Shown: positions 20,089 to 29,083 of the stretch, in pieces | How positions within the stretch are numbered: position 1 is the stretch's first letter | Layout: every line of letters begins with the position of its first letter | Translations under genes and position numbers: made by a program | Origin: Pandoraea cepalis | Lineage (GTDB): Bacteria; Pseudomonadota; Gammaproteobacteria; Burkholderiales; Burkholderiaceae | DNA length: 64,000 nt | Direction of reading: 5' to 3' | NCBI RefSeq assembly: GCF_902459665.1 | Contig: NZ_CABPSL010000012.1 | Coordinates: 98,901 to 162,900, forward strand | Notes under the pieces: generated by a model | What the model was told of the DNA's origin: nothing | Databases searched by the model: none | The model's input: only the letters and a program-made list of their open reading frames with translations

Positions 20089-21864
20089 ATGAAGCGCACG
20101 TTTCTCTCTACCGTTTCGCTCACCGGCCGCCTGCGGTGGCTGAATCTCGCTGTCGTCTGCGTTGTCGTCGTCCTTTGCAGTAGTTTGCTCGCCTGGACTT
20201 GGGGAACGTACCAGCGCGCGAGCGACGCGTCCCTTGCGCTTGAGGCCTTGCGTGCCACGCTGCTCGCGATGGAGAAGGCGTCGGCGGAGCGCGGGCCGGC
20301 CAATGCCGTGCTGGGTGCCGATCTCCCGCTTCCCGACGCATCGGTCATTGCGCTGCGCAATGCCCGCGAGGCCACCAACGCGCGACTTCAGGAACTGCTG
20401 TCTGCGCTCTCGGCCGATCGGTGCGACGCCTGCGGTGGCAGCTTGCGGATCGTCGAGCGCGCGCGCCTGGATCTCGCGGCGGCCAGCGCGAACGTCGACC
20501 TGTTGGTGCAACGTCCACGCGACATGCGCGGCGACGCGGCCGTGCGCGATGCCGTCGATCGCATGATCCGTGTCATCCCCGAGTTCACCTCTGTGGCATC
20601 GTCGCGCATCGACGTGATTTCGCGAGGCGCGCCCGACGCGCTTCACTATGTCGTCCTGGCGCGACTGGCGGCGGATCTGCGCGAGTTTGCCGGACAACTC
20701 GGCTCACGCTTCACCGCGGCGCTCACCACCGGGAAGCCGCTCGCGGAGGTCGATCAGCGCGCGATTGAACGCACGCTCGGGCGCGTCGAGCAATTGCACG
20801 ACATGATCGCCGCGCGCATGATCGATCCCCCTGAACTCAGCCCCGAGACGCTCGACGCCCTGAACACCCAGTACTTTGGCGCGGGGCTGCATTATGTGGC
20901 GACGGTACGCACGCTGGCCAGTCAGCCCCAACCGGTCGCGCCAACGACGGCCGAGTTTGCGCGCCAATACGTGCCGACGATGAGCGCGATCACCGACTTC
21001 CGCGACAACATGCTGACGCTGGCCCAGCGCAAGGTCGACGCCCGCGCCGCGCTCGCGCTCAAGTGGCTGATGGTCACGGCGATCGCTGCGATTACGCTGG
21101 TGCTCGGGATGATCGTTGCGCTGCGGAATTTCCGGCGCAGCGTGGTGCAACCGTTCGAGGCGGCAACGCGCTTCGTCCAGGCGCTGGCGCAGGACAATCT
21201 CGACGAGGCGGTGCCGGTTGACGACATGCCGACGCAACGTCCGCAGGTGCGGGCCGTGTTCGATGCGCTGCGCGTACTCAGGCTCAACACCCTTGAATTA
21301 AGGCAATTGCGGCGCGATCGCACCCGGTTGCAGAGTGAGCTGGAAATGAGCGGGGACACGGACCCGCTGACGCAACTGATGAACTGGCGGGCGTTCGAGC
21401 GGCAGGCCCAGGCGCTGTGTGCGATGCCGTCGCCGGGGTTGGTGGCGTTGATCAAGCTGGATATCGACAACTTCACGCAGATCAACGCGACCTGGGGACA
21501 CGGGGTCGGCGACGATGTGTTGCGCCGTGTCGGCGCGGTGTGTCTCAACACGTGTCAGCCGGGGGATGTGGTGGCGCGGCTGGGTGCGGACGCGTTCGCG
21601 ATCGTGGCCCGTGTGCTTGCCCCATCTCGCGCGCAGCAATTCGCGGAACTGATGTGTGGGCGTATCGAAGCCACCGCGTTGACGTTGCCGAACGGCGAAG
21701 TCGTGCCGCTGACAGCGAGCGTCGGCATCGCCATCGGCGATCCGATGACGTTGGGGCCGACGCCGGTGTCCAGCGGCGGGCCGGCCAATGTCTCGGCACT
21801 CTTGAGTCAGGCGGAGCGCCAGCTCGACGCCGCGCGCCGCGCCCGGCGGCGAACCATCGAGTAG
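20089..21864 (+). CDS. Membrane protein with degenerate GGDEF domain
   Basis: A 591-residue inner-membrane signalling protein. The N-terminal transmembrane helix (LNLAVVCVVVVLCSSLLAW) is followed by a periplasmic helical sensor to about residue 320. A second helix (WLMVTAIAAITLVLGMIVAL), a HAMP-like stretch and a diguanylate-cyclase fold follow (DPLTQLMNWRAFERQAQ through GIAIG). The active-site loop reads VARLGADAFAIVAR, so the GGDEF signature is GADAF and the second Gly and the Glu are lost. It is therefore probably not an active cyclase; it may bind c-di-GMP or act through protein contacts. The region 19863-20088 upstream holds no other gene. Confidence 0.85.
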   Translation: MKRTFLSTVSLTGRLRWLNLAVVCVVVVLCSSLLAWTWGTYQRASDASLALEALRATLLAMEKASAERGPANAVLGADLPLPDASVIALRNAREATNARLQELLSALSADRCDACGGSLRIVERARLDLAAASANVDLLVQRPRDMRGDAAVRDAVDRMIRVIPEFTSVASSRIDVISRGAPDALHYVVLARLAADLREFAGQLGSRFTAALTTGKPLAEVDQRAIERTLGRVEQLHDMIAARMIDPPELSPETLDALNTQYFGAGLHYVATVRTLASQPQPVAPTTAEFARQYVPTMSAITDFRDNMLTLAQRKVDARAALALKWLMVTAIAAITLVLGMIVALRNFRRSVVQPFEAATRFVQALAQDNLDEAVPVDDMPTQRPQVRAVFDALRVLRLNTLELRQLRRDRTRLQSELEMSGDTDPLTQLMNWRAFERQAQALCAMPSPGLVALIKLDIDNFTQINATWGHGVGDDVLRRVGAVCLNTCQPGDVVARLGADAFAIVARVLAPSRAQQFAELMCGRIEATALTLPNGEVVPLTASVGIAIGDPMTLGPTPVSSGGPANVSALLSQAERQLDAARRARRRTIE

Positions 21865-21926
21865 GGCGCGGCACATCGCGTCAAGGCAAGGTCCGCGGGC
21901 CACCGCGCGCGAACGCGCACGGCGCA

Positions 21927-23138
21927 TCAACGCCCATGCGCCACAACGAAGTGCCGCACATCGATACGCTCTTCAGCGAACGCCGCCTCGCAATATTGGA
22001 GATACAGCCGCCACGACCGAATGAACGTGTCGTCGAAGCCTTGCGCACGCACCGCGTCGATCTGCGCTTCGAAGGCGGTACGCCAGTGCTGCAACGTTCT
22101 GGCGTAATCGAGACCGAAGCGTAGTGTCTCGACGGCGGTCATCCCGCATGCCTCCGAGGCGCCGACAAATCGCTCCGCGCTTGGCAGCATGCCGCCCGGA
22201 AAGATGAACTCGCGGATGAAGTCGCTCGACGAGCGATAGGCGTCGAAGGCGCTGTCGTCGATGGTGATCGATTGAATGAGCGCACGGCCTCCGGGGCGCA
22301 AGCGCGACTTGAGCATGCTGAAGTACGCCGGCCAAAACGCTTCGCCCACGGCTTCGAACATCTCGATCGAGACGATGGCGGCGAACTGGCCTTGCACGTC
22401 ACGGTAATCCGTGAGCGAGACGTCCGCCAGGTGGCTCAGTCCCTCGGCGTCGATGCGGGCTTTGGCGAGCGTCAGTTGCGCTGGCGAGAGGGTGATGCCA
22501 TGCACTGCGATGCCTTGCCGGGCCGCGTGCAGCGCAAATCCGCCCCATCCGCATCCCACTTCCAGCACCCGCTCGCCCGGACGCAGCGCCAGCGTATCGA
22601 TGATCCGCTGATACTTGGCGGCCTGGGCGTCGGCAAGCGAACGGTGGCGATCGCCCTCGAACCAGGCGCTGGAATAGGTCCACGTGGCGTCGAGCCACAG
22701 TTCGTAGAAGCGATTGCCGAGATCGTAATGCGCGTGAATGTTGCGACGGCTGCCCGACTTGGTGTTGCCGCGCAGGCGATGGCGCAGGTGATACCAGATT
22801 CGTGCGATCCGCGAGCCCGTGACGGTGTTGGAGATCGACGCGAGGTTGCGTATCGCGAGCCGGAGCAGCGCCACCATATCGGGCGAGTCGACCCAGCCGG
22901 CGCGATAGGCGTCTGCAAAGCCGATGTCCCCGGCGTGCATGATGCGGCGGCAGGCACGCCAGTCGCGCAGGTGAAGCGTTGCGCCTGGCGAACTGTGGGG
23001 GTCGCCGAACACATGCAGGGTGCCGTCGGGACAGATCAGCGTCAGGTGTCCGGCGTGAATCCGGCGCAGCAATGCGATAAACAGGCGCGCAGAAATCGGT
23101 GCGATCGGACGCACGGAAAGCAGGCGGAGCGGAATCAT
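21927..23138 (-). CDS. Cyclopropane-fatty-acyl-phospholipid synthase family protein (copy 1)
   Basis: A 403-residue SAM-dependent enzyme of the CFA synthase/mycolic methyltransferase family. A CFA N-terminal domain leads into HYDLGNRFYELWLDATWTYSSAWF and the SAM-binding loop VLEVGCGWGGFALHAA. EMFEAVGE and the C-terminal FIFPGGMLPS complete the family signature. These enzymes add a methylene or methyl to unsaturated acyl chains in membrane phospholipids. The start ATG overlaps the stop of the DUF1365 gene (ATGA). It is the last gene of a lipid-modification operon. Confidence 0.9.
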   Translation of the reverse strand: MIPLRLLSVRPIAPISARLFIALLRRIHAGHLTLICPDGTLHVFGDPHSSPGATLHLRDWRACRRIMHAGDIGFADAYRAGWVDSPDMVALLRLAIRNLASISNTVTGSRIARIWYHLRHRLRGNTKSGSRRNIHAHYDLGNRFYELWLDATWTYSSAWFEGDRHRSLADAQAAKYQRIIDTLALRPGERVLEVGCGWGGFALHAARQGIAVHGITLSPAQLTLAKARIDAEGLSHLADVSLTDYRDVQGQFAAIVSIEMFEAVGEAFWPAYFSMLKSRLRPGGRALIQSITIDDSAFDAYRSSSDFIREFIFPGGMLPSAERFVGASEACGMTAVETLRFGLDYARTLQHWRTAFEAQIDAVRAQGFDDTFIRSWRLYLQYCEAAFAEERIDVRHFVVAHGR

Positions 23139-23962
23139 GGACGAATCTCCCGGTCGGCGGAAGCGGCGCGCTCCGGCGCCGTTGCACGTAGCGTTGGCGG
23201 CGTCTTGCCGAAGAACGGCACGCGCTTGAGCCAGAGCCTCAGCGCTTGCCAGTGAATTCTGATGACGACGTTCAGCGCATTGAAGGGCTGCGAAAGCACG
23301 GCGAACAGAACGCGCCGCCCCGTGAACGGTTCGGCCCGCATGGCGATCGCCGTGCGCAGCAGCAGCGCATCGCCGACGCGGTAGTCGATGGCGACTGACC
23401 ATATCGCGCCCTTGCGGCGTACGCGAAACTCGTATTGCCCCTGCACGTCGCAAAACGGGGAGACATGAAAGACTTTGCGGCAGACGAGCCGCGTATCGCC
23501 ACGAATGGGCGCATGATCGTCGGCACTGAGCAGATACCCGTGGTGTTGACCGAAGGTGTTGCGCACATCCGCATACAAGGCGCGCAAATTCCCCTGACGG
23601 TCATGGCAGTACCAGAAGCTCACCGGATTGAACGCGTAGCCGGCCATGCGTGGAATCGTCTGCAGCCAGACGGCGCCGTCGGCGGGAATTCCCGCCTCCG
23701 CCAGACGTGCGCGCATCCAGGGCAGGAGCGCACTGCCGTCGCGGGGACCGTAGTCGGCCGATTTCAAGGCGAGTGGGCGTCGCCGGTCCAGCGCGAACCA
23801 TCGGCTGCGCAGGGCGTCGAGACGCCCGACATCGCAGGCGATCTGAAACATCGAGTAAGTGAACGCATGCCGGACCGGATGCAGCCGTTCGTGGGTCACG
23901 AGGCCGCGCAGCAGCCAGGCAGGCGGTGTCGAGGGGTTGCCCGTGACCTCCTTCGTGCTCAT
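23135..23962 (-). CDS. DUF1365 family protein
   Basis: A 275-residue DUF1365 protein, with the typical RGLVTHERLHPVRHAFTYSMFQI at the N terminus and AFNPVSFWYCHDRQGNLRALYADVRNTFGQHHGYLL in the middle. Its biochemical role is not established. It nearly always sits between a CFA-type methyltransferase and an FAD amine-oxidase-like protein, so a role in acyl-chain modification is inferred from context. Both ends overlap neighbours by four bases (ATGA), giving tight coupling. Confidence 0.88.
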   Translation of the reverse strand: MSTKEVTGNPSTPPAWLLRGLVTHERLHPVRHAFTYSMFQIACDVGRLDALRSRWFALDRRRPLALKSADYGPRDGSALLPWMRARLAEAGIPADGAVWLQTIPRMAGYAFNPVSFWYCHDRQGNLRALYADVRNTFGQHHGYLLSADDHAPIRGDTRLVCRKVFHVSPFCDVQGQYEFRVRRKGAIWSVAIDYRVGDALLLRTAIAMRAEPFTGRRVLFAVLSQPFNALNVVIRIHWQALRLWLKRVPFFGKTPPTLRATAPERAASADREIRP

Positions 23963-25263
23963 GGTTGCGCCCACGTCGGCATCGCGCCAAAGTCGCCGGC
24001 CACCCGCAGCGCGGATTTCAGGCCGTCCTCGTGAAAGCCATAGCCGGTCCAGGCGCCCGCGAACCATGTCCGTTGGCGGCCTTGAATATCGGGCAAGCGC
24101 GATTGCGCGTCCACGGCCGCCAGATCGAGCAGGGGGTGTTCATAGGCATAGCGTCCCAACACCTTGTCGGGCGCTGGCTCATGGCTCGGGTTGAGCGTGA
24201 CAATCACGGGGGACGTGAAGGGCAGGGCCTGGAGCTGGTTGATCAGATAGCTCACGCACACGGGACGGTGCGTGTCGGCGGCCGCGTTTGCCTGACTGAC
24301 GTAATTCCACGCGGACCAGACGCGACGGCGGCGCGGCAGCAGCTTCGGATCCGTGTGCAGGACCGCGGCGTTCGGTTGATAACGCACCGCACCGAGAATC
24401 TGATGCTCGGACGCGTTGGCGTCGCCCAGCAACCGCAGGCTGTCCGGGGCGTGCCCGGCGAGCACGACGGCGTCGAAGCGCTGCGATTCGCCGTTGCCGA
24501 AGGCGATTGTCACGCCATCGCGCTCGCGCGTCACCCGCCGTACGGGCGTTCGCAACCGGACATCGTCAAGCGTTGCCAACATGCGGCGCACGTAGGCGCG
24601 TCCACCACCGGCGACGGTTTTCCATTGCGGACGATGCCGAATCTGCAGCAGCGCGTGATTCAGGCAGAAGCGCAGAAAGGTCGCCGCCGGAAAGTGCAGA
24701 ATGTCGGCCGCCCGGCTTGACCAGATCGCAGCGGCCATGGGCAAGAGATAGTGGTGCTGGAACGGTTGTCCGTAACCGTTCGCCACCAGCAGGTCGCCGA
24801 CGGACTGGCGCTCGCGCACCGCGCTTTGCAGGTGTTGCTCCGCCGTCGCGTTAAAGCGCAGTACGTCGCGGAGCATCCCCAGAAAGCGCGGGGAATAGAG
24901 GTTGCGACGTTGGGCAAATACGGTGTTCAGGTTCGTGCCCGCCCATTCGAGCGCACCGCCGTCGACCGACACCGAGAACGACATATCGCTCGCGATGGCG
25001 CTCACGCCGAGTTCGTCGAACAACGCGATCAGGTTGGGATAGGTGCGATCGTTGAAGACCAGGAAGCCCGTGTCGACCGGGGCACAATGCCCGTCGAGCG
25101 TGACATCGACCGTGTTCGTGTGTCCTCCGGCATAGTCGCCCGCCTCGAACACTGTCACGTGATGCTTGCGCGCGAGGAAATAGGCGCTGGCCAGTCCGGC
25201 GATGCCCGCGCCCACCACGGCGACACGTTGTCCGGGAGGCAGGGTGGCGGTCGATGCATTCAT
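23959..25263 (-). CDS. FAD-dependent amine-oxidase-like (fatty acid desaturase-type) oxidoreductase
   Basis: A 434-residue flavoprotein with an N-terminal FAD-binding motif VAVVGAGIAGLASAYFLARKHHVTVFEAG and GGHTNTVDV, of the NAD(P)-binding Rossmann/amine oxidase group. Proteins of this type encoded beside DUF1365 and CFA synthase genes include a desaturase-like enzyme in bacterial furan-fatty-acid synthesis (the Ufa pathway of Rhodobacter). Whether this one acts in the same reaction is inference. The start at 25263 gives the conserved N terminus; the open frame upstream is not conserved-looking. Confidence 0.85.
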   Translation of the reverse strand: MNASTATLPPGQRVAVVGAGIAGLASAYFLARKHHVTVFEAGDYAGGHTNTVDVTLDGHCAPVDTGFLVFNDRTYPNLIALFDELGVSAIASDMSFSVSVDGGALEWAGTNLNTVFAQRRNLYSPRFLGMLRDVLRFNATAEQHLQSAVRERQSVGDLLVANGYGQPFQHHYLLPMAAAIWSSRAADILHFPAATFLRFCLNHALLQIRHRPQWKTVAGGGRAYVRRMLATLDDVRLRTPVRRVTRERDGVTIAFGNGESQRFDAVVLAGHAPDSLRLLGDANASEHQILGAVRYQPNAAVLHTDPKLLPRRRRVWSAWNYVSQANAAADTHRPVCVSYLINQLQALPFTSPVIVTLNPSHEPAPDKVLGRYAYEHPLLDLAAVDAQSRLPDIQGRQRTWFAGAWTGYGFHEDGLKSALRVAGDFGAMPTWAQP

Positions 25264-25414
25264 TGGCTTGTCTCGTCGAAGTTTTTTGCTTATACGAAAC
25301 GCAAGCGCGCGCGGATGCATGCGCGTTTGAAAAAGCGGTGAGCCACCCACGAATGCGCCCGCCGCGGCCGGATACGCAGGGCGCGCCACGTCATGGCGGC
25401 GGCGGGGCGGCGGC

Positions 25415-26518
25415 TCATACCTGTTGGCGCCGCTTTTCGAACAGATAGTGGCCCACGCCCCACTCGCGGCCCTGGGCGTAGCCGAACAGTTCGGCTACGG
25501 CCATATAGAACATGCGCCAGCGCTGGAACTGAACGCCAGCCTGCGGGCCATAACCGGCCTCGAGCATCGGCAGGGTCGTCGCACGCGACGCATCCAGGGC
25601 CGCCAGCCAGTCGTTGGCCGTGCGCTCGTAATGGCGACCATCGACCCACCAGCGGTTCACGATGCGCAGGTCGTCCTGGAAGTGCAGCAACAGATCCGCG
25701 CTGGGCATGGTGCCGCCGGTGAAGAAGTGTCGCGACATCCAGTCGCTGCCATCCTTGTTCTGGAAGGGGTAGGCCACATGACGATGCGCGAAGAGATGGA
25801 CGAACAGGGTGCCATCGTCGTTCAGCCAGCGGGCGATCTTGCCGAGCAATGCGCCGTAGTTCTTCATGTGCTCGAACATTTCGATGGACAGGATGCGATC
25901 GAATCCTCCGCGAACGCCGTCATCGAACTCAAATTCCGCCACATTGCCGGTCACGATCTGCAGATTCCGAAGCCCGCGTCGCGCCGCCGTCGACTCGATG
26001 AAACGGCGTTGACCGTGAGAATTCGACAGCCCGACGACCTGCGTACCGGGATATTGCGCGGCGAGCCAGAGCGAGAGCGAGCCCCAGCCGCAGCCAAGAT
26101 CCAGAATCCGCTGACCGTCGGCGATGTCGGCGCGCTGCGCGTAGAGGGCCAGCATCGCCTGCTCGGCCTGGGCCAATGTCTCGTCGCCATTCGGGTAATA
26201 GCAGCACGAATACTTGACGGCGGGCCCCAGGTGCTCGGCAAAGAAGTCGCTTGGCACCTCGTAGTGCTGCGTGTTGGCGGCCTGCGTATCCACGGCAATC
26301 GGACTCGCGCGCAGTTCACTGACGAACGCGGCGAGCGATTCGACGCTTTTCCCGGGATCGTGCGCATGCGCTTCGCGCAGGCGCTGGCGCATCAGCATGC
26401 GCATGCCCGCGCGCAAAAGGATATCCGGCACAAGGCCCCGCTCGCAAAGCCGGATCAATCCGGTTTCGTCGGGCGCTTCGGCTCGGGCGGCGGGGGGTTG
26501 CGTAAGGGAGGCGGTCAT
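25415..26518 (-). CDS. Cyclopropane-synthase-like SAM methyltransferase (copy 2)
   Basis: A 367-residue class-I methyltransferase with a shorter N-terminal part than copy 1. It carries HYEVPSDFFAEHLGPAVKYSCCYYPNGDETL, the SAM loop ILDLGCGWGSLSLWLA, IEMFEHMKNYGALL and a C-terminal FFTGGTMPSADLL. It is clearly a paralogue of the CFA-like enzyme in the same block, but its C-terminal half matches the short variant found beside DUF1295 genes. The 151 bases between it and the FAD protein hold no gene; both are read on the minus strand and are probably co-transcribed. Confidence 0.85.
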   Translation of the reverse strand: MTASLTQPPAARAEAPDETGLIRLCERGLVPDILLRAGMRMLMRQRLREAHAHDPGKSVESLAAFVSELRASPIAVDTQAANTQHYEVPSDFFAEHLGPAVKYSCCYYPNGDETLAQAEQAMLALYAQRADIADGQRILDLGCGWGSLSLWLAAQYPGTQVVGLSNSHGQRRFIESTAARRGLRNLQIVTGNVAEFEFDDGVRGGFDRILSIEMFEHMKNYGALLGKIARWLNDDGTLFVHLFAHRHVAYPFQNKDGSDWMSRHFFTGGTMPSADLLLHFQDDLRIVNRWWVDGRHYERTANDWLAALDASRATTLPMLEAGYGPQAGVQFQRWRMFYMAVAELFGYAQGREWGVGHYLFEKRRQQV

Positions 26519-26549
26519 CGCGATGGGCTCCTGACTTCAATGCGCGGAT

Positions 26550-27341
26550 TCATGGCAGCGGCGTTTCCGCGGACTTCCTGGGTGGCCAGGGAATGAGCAC
26601 GCTGGTGGTTTGCATGTACGTCTTGTAGGCGGGGCGAGAGCGCATCAGATGCGCTTCAAGCAGCGGAATACCCGACACTTTGAGCAGTAGCCACGCCATG
26701 AGCAGCGGCGCGAGCAACGTCGTCCATGCCCAGGGCGCGCCAAATGCGATCACCGGGTAGGCACACCAGTGCAGGCACTCGAAGAAGTAATTGGGATGCC
26801 GCGAGTACCGCCACCAGCCGACCTGGCAGACTTGGCCACGGTGGCTGGTGACGGCGGTGAAGCGTCGCAGTTGACGGTCGGCCGACGCCTCGCCCGCGAC
26901 GGCGGCCAGCCAGACGAGTGCGGCGACGGCCAGCGCCCACGGCGCCGGCGCGTGGGCGTTGAATGCCGGCACGAAGAATGCTGCCGCGAGCAGCATGGCG
27001 ATCACGCCCTGCAACTGGAAGAACCAGAACATGTTGCGTCCGGCATGCTCGCCCCACTGTTCGCGAAACTGCCGGTAACGCGCATCTTCCGGATGCCCGT
27101 AGTTGCGACGCCAGAGATGCATTGCGAGGCGCAAGCCCCATACGCCTCCGGCCACGCCGACGAAGGCGCGATTGATCGCGTGGCCGGTGCCGAGCCCTGC
27201 CGCCGCGATCGCCACACTGCCGAGCGCGGCGGCCCAAACCGGGTCGACCATGCCGGCGTTGTGCGAGCGCCATTGGTAGCACCAGGCGAGCGTCAACGCA
27301 GCACACATTCCAGCGAACGATACGACGACAGCAAACAGCAT
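26550..27341 (-). CDS. DUF1295 / steroid 5-alpha-reductase-like membrane protein
   Basis: A 263-residue polytopic protein (about six hydrophobic segments) of the DUF1295 group, related to steroid reductases and isoprenylcysteine methyltransferases. The C-terminal signature WRYSRHPNYFFECLHWCAYPVIAFG and the basic RPAYKTYMQTTSVLIPWPP are characteristic. The member of this group encoded beside CFA-like genes may reduce modified acyl chains. It is the first gene of the lipid block, 31 bases upstream of copy 2. Confidence 0.85.
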   Translation of the reverse strand: MLFAVVVSFAGMCAALTLAWCYQWRSHNAGMVDPVWAAALGSVAIAAAGLGTGHAINRAFVGVAGGVWGLRLAMHLWRRNYGHPEDARYRQFREQWGEHAGRNMFWFFQLQGVIAMLLAAAFFVPAFNAHAPAPWALAVAALVWLAAVAGEASADRQLRRFTAVTSHRGQVCQVGWWRYSRHPNYFFECLHWCAYPVIAFGAPWAWTTLLAPLLMAWLLLKVSGIPLLEAHLMRSRPAYKTYMQTTSVLIPWPPRKSAETPLP

Positions 27342-27462
27342 GCTGGCTCCAGATAGGGATTCGGGGCTCGATGCTGCTGTATACGAACGTCACGCGTTGC
27401 CGGATGCACGCGCCGGCGACATCTTGGAATCGAAGCGGGGAGCGGGCTTGCGGGAAAGCGAC

Positions 27463-27495
27463 GAAGGGGTTGTCCAACGTACGGACAACCCCTTC
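27463..27495 (-). terminator. Terminator after the anti-sigma gene
   Basis: A perfect 13-bp hairpin, GAAGGGGTTGTCC at 27463-27475 and GGACAACCCCTTC at 27483-27495, with a 7-base loop. It lies 33 bases past the stop at 27529. The following T-run on the minus strand is short. It separates the sigma/anti-sigma pair from the lipid operon, whose own promoter must then lie in 27342-27462. Confidence 0.75.
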
Positions 27496-27528
27496 AGATG
27501 ACACGATAGCGGAGGCGCGCCAGGGCGC

Positions 27529-28263
27529 TCAGGCGGGTCGGATGGCGCCGGTCGCGACCACGGGGCCGGTCGGTTGGCCGGTGGGGGAGCCGCCCGGCGG
27601 TTCGACGGACACCGCGAGTACGGCGTTGCTGTCCATCTGCGCGAGGATTTGCGGCGACAGGGTCATCGACGCGGGTTGATCCGAAGCAAATACGCCTAGC
27701 GGAATGGGTTTGGCGTTCCGCGGGATCAGCCACAGCTCGGTGGCGCGGCCGGCGGCAATGACGGGCTTCACGACCGGTACCACGACCATGCTCGACCGGC
27801 GCCTGTCGACCGTTGCGGTCCAGTGAGCGACGCCATCCTGGCGGGCGATCGTCGACACCATATAGGCATTGGCCGTCACGGCGGGCGGACTGCGCGAGGG
27901 CATCAACGTCACGACGTTCACGGCAAGCAGCGCCAGCGCCGCGAGGCTTGCGCCGAGCCCCACCCATCGCCAGAGGCGCAAGTTGTCCCACCAGGTGGCC
28001 GGTCGCGGGTGGGCCGTGCGCGGGGCATCCGGTACGGCGCCAAGATCGCGCTGGATGCGTTGCCACACGCGCGGCGGGGGGGCGATGGGCTCGACGTCTT
28101 CGGCCAGTCGCGCGATGCGCGATTGCCACTGGTGCAGGGTTGCCTGAATCAGCGGATTCGCGTCGGCGGCCTGCTCGAGTTCGCGCCGTTCGGCGGCACT
28201 CAGCACGCCGAGGGCATACTCGGCGCAACGCAGCTCGTCGTCTTGGTTGGCGGGCGTATTCAT
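27529..28263 (-). CDS. Anti-sigma factor, RskA type
   Basis: A 244-residue membrane anti-sigma factor. The cytoplasmic N-terminal part contains RCAEYALGVLSAAERRELEQAADANPLIQATLHQWQ, the helical anti-sigma fold. A single transmembrane helix (WVGLGASLAALALLAVNVVTL) leads to a periplasmic RskA domain of about 120 residues. The start ATG at 28263 overlaps the sigma gene stop (ATGA). No Zn-binding HxxxCxxC motif is seen, so this is not the ChrR/ZAS type. Confidence 0.88.
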   Translation of the reverse strand: MNTPANQDDELRCAEYALGVLSAAERRELEQAADANPLIQATLHQWQSRIARLAEDVEPIAPPPRVWQRIQRDLGAVPDAPRTAHPRPATWWDNLRLWRWVGLGASLAALALLAVNVVTLMPSRSPPAVTANAYMVSTIARQDGVAHWTATVDRRRSSMVVVPVVKPVIAAGRATELWLIPRNAKPIPLGVFASDQPASMTLSPQILAQMDSNAVLAVSVEPPGGSPTGQPTGPVVATGAIRPA

Positions 28264-28877
28264 TGCTCGAGGCACACTTTCAGTTGCATTAGGCTGCGGC
28301 GAATCCAGCTTTTCATCGTGCCAAGCGGCACGCTAAGGCGCGCCGCGAGTTCGCTGTACGAGGCGCCAGTAAAGAACGCCTCGCGCACCACGCCACGTTG
28401 TTGCGGCTCGAGGCGTTGCAGGCATTGCTCCAGGCGTTGCCGTTCCTCGGACGCTTCGGCAAGTGCGGCGGGCGACGGGTCATCCGATGGGATGGCAAGG
28501 GCATCGGCATCGTCGAGGGCGGCCTCACGGTGCTCGCGCAGTCGGTCGATGGTTCGGTTGCGGGCCAACGTGATCAGCCATGTCATGGCGTTGCCGCGCT
28601 CGGGATCGAAGCCGCCGGCGCGTCGCCAGACGCTGACGAACACTTCCTGAAGCAGGTCCTCGGCTTCCGCCTTGTCGCGCACCATTCGCAGGATCACGCC
28701 GAACAAACGTGCCGATGTCATCTGATAGACGGCGGCAAAAGCTTCGCGGTCTTCCTGCCCCACGGCCGATAGTGCTCGGTTCAATGCGTCGCGCCATGCC
28801 ATGTCGGCATTGGGGTCGTGCTGGCGCTGCGAGGGGGATGGACGTGCTCGATTGGCACTTCTGGGCATGTCGTTCAT
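28260..28877 (-). CDS. ECF RNA polymerase sigma factor (SigK/RskA-type partner)
   Basis: About 205 residues. Region 2 reads AFAAVYQMTSARLFGVILRMVRDKAEAEDLLQEVFVSVWRR and region 4 reads QQRGVVREAFFTGASYSELAARLSVPLGTMKSWIRRSLMQLK. The start is uncertain: ATG 28877 gives MNDMPRS, ATG 28868 is three codons on, and the frame is open further up. It is coupled to an RskA-type anti-sigma gene and lies just upstream of the fatty-acid modification block, which it may control. Upstream, 28878-29083 is intergenic. Confidence 0.9.
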   Translation of the reverse strand: MNDMPRSANRARPSPSQRQHDPNADMAWRDALNRALSAVGQEDREAFAAVYQMTSARLFGVILRMVRDKAEAEDLLQEVFVSVWRRAGGFDPERGNAMTWLITLARNRTIDRLREHREAALDDADALAIPSDDPSPAALAEASEERQRLEQCLQRLEPQQRGVVREAFFTGASYSELAARLSVPLGTMKSWIRRSLMQLKVCLEQ

Positions 28878-29083
28878 GCGGACGTGGCCTTCGTGTGGGC
28901 CATAGCATTGACGTTCCGCGCAATATAGCACCTTCGGTGCGAAATGGCGCGTTGTGTCCGGCATGAGAAGGCGAGGATTCGGCATGGCGTGCTGACCGAC
29001 GATGAGCGTGTTGAGTCATACGTATCAGGCACGCGTCCGGATGCGCGGCATCGGTGTATTCTCGGTTCGCCGTTGGCTCGCGT

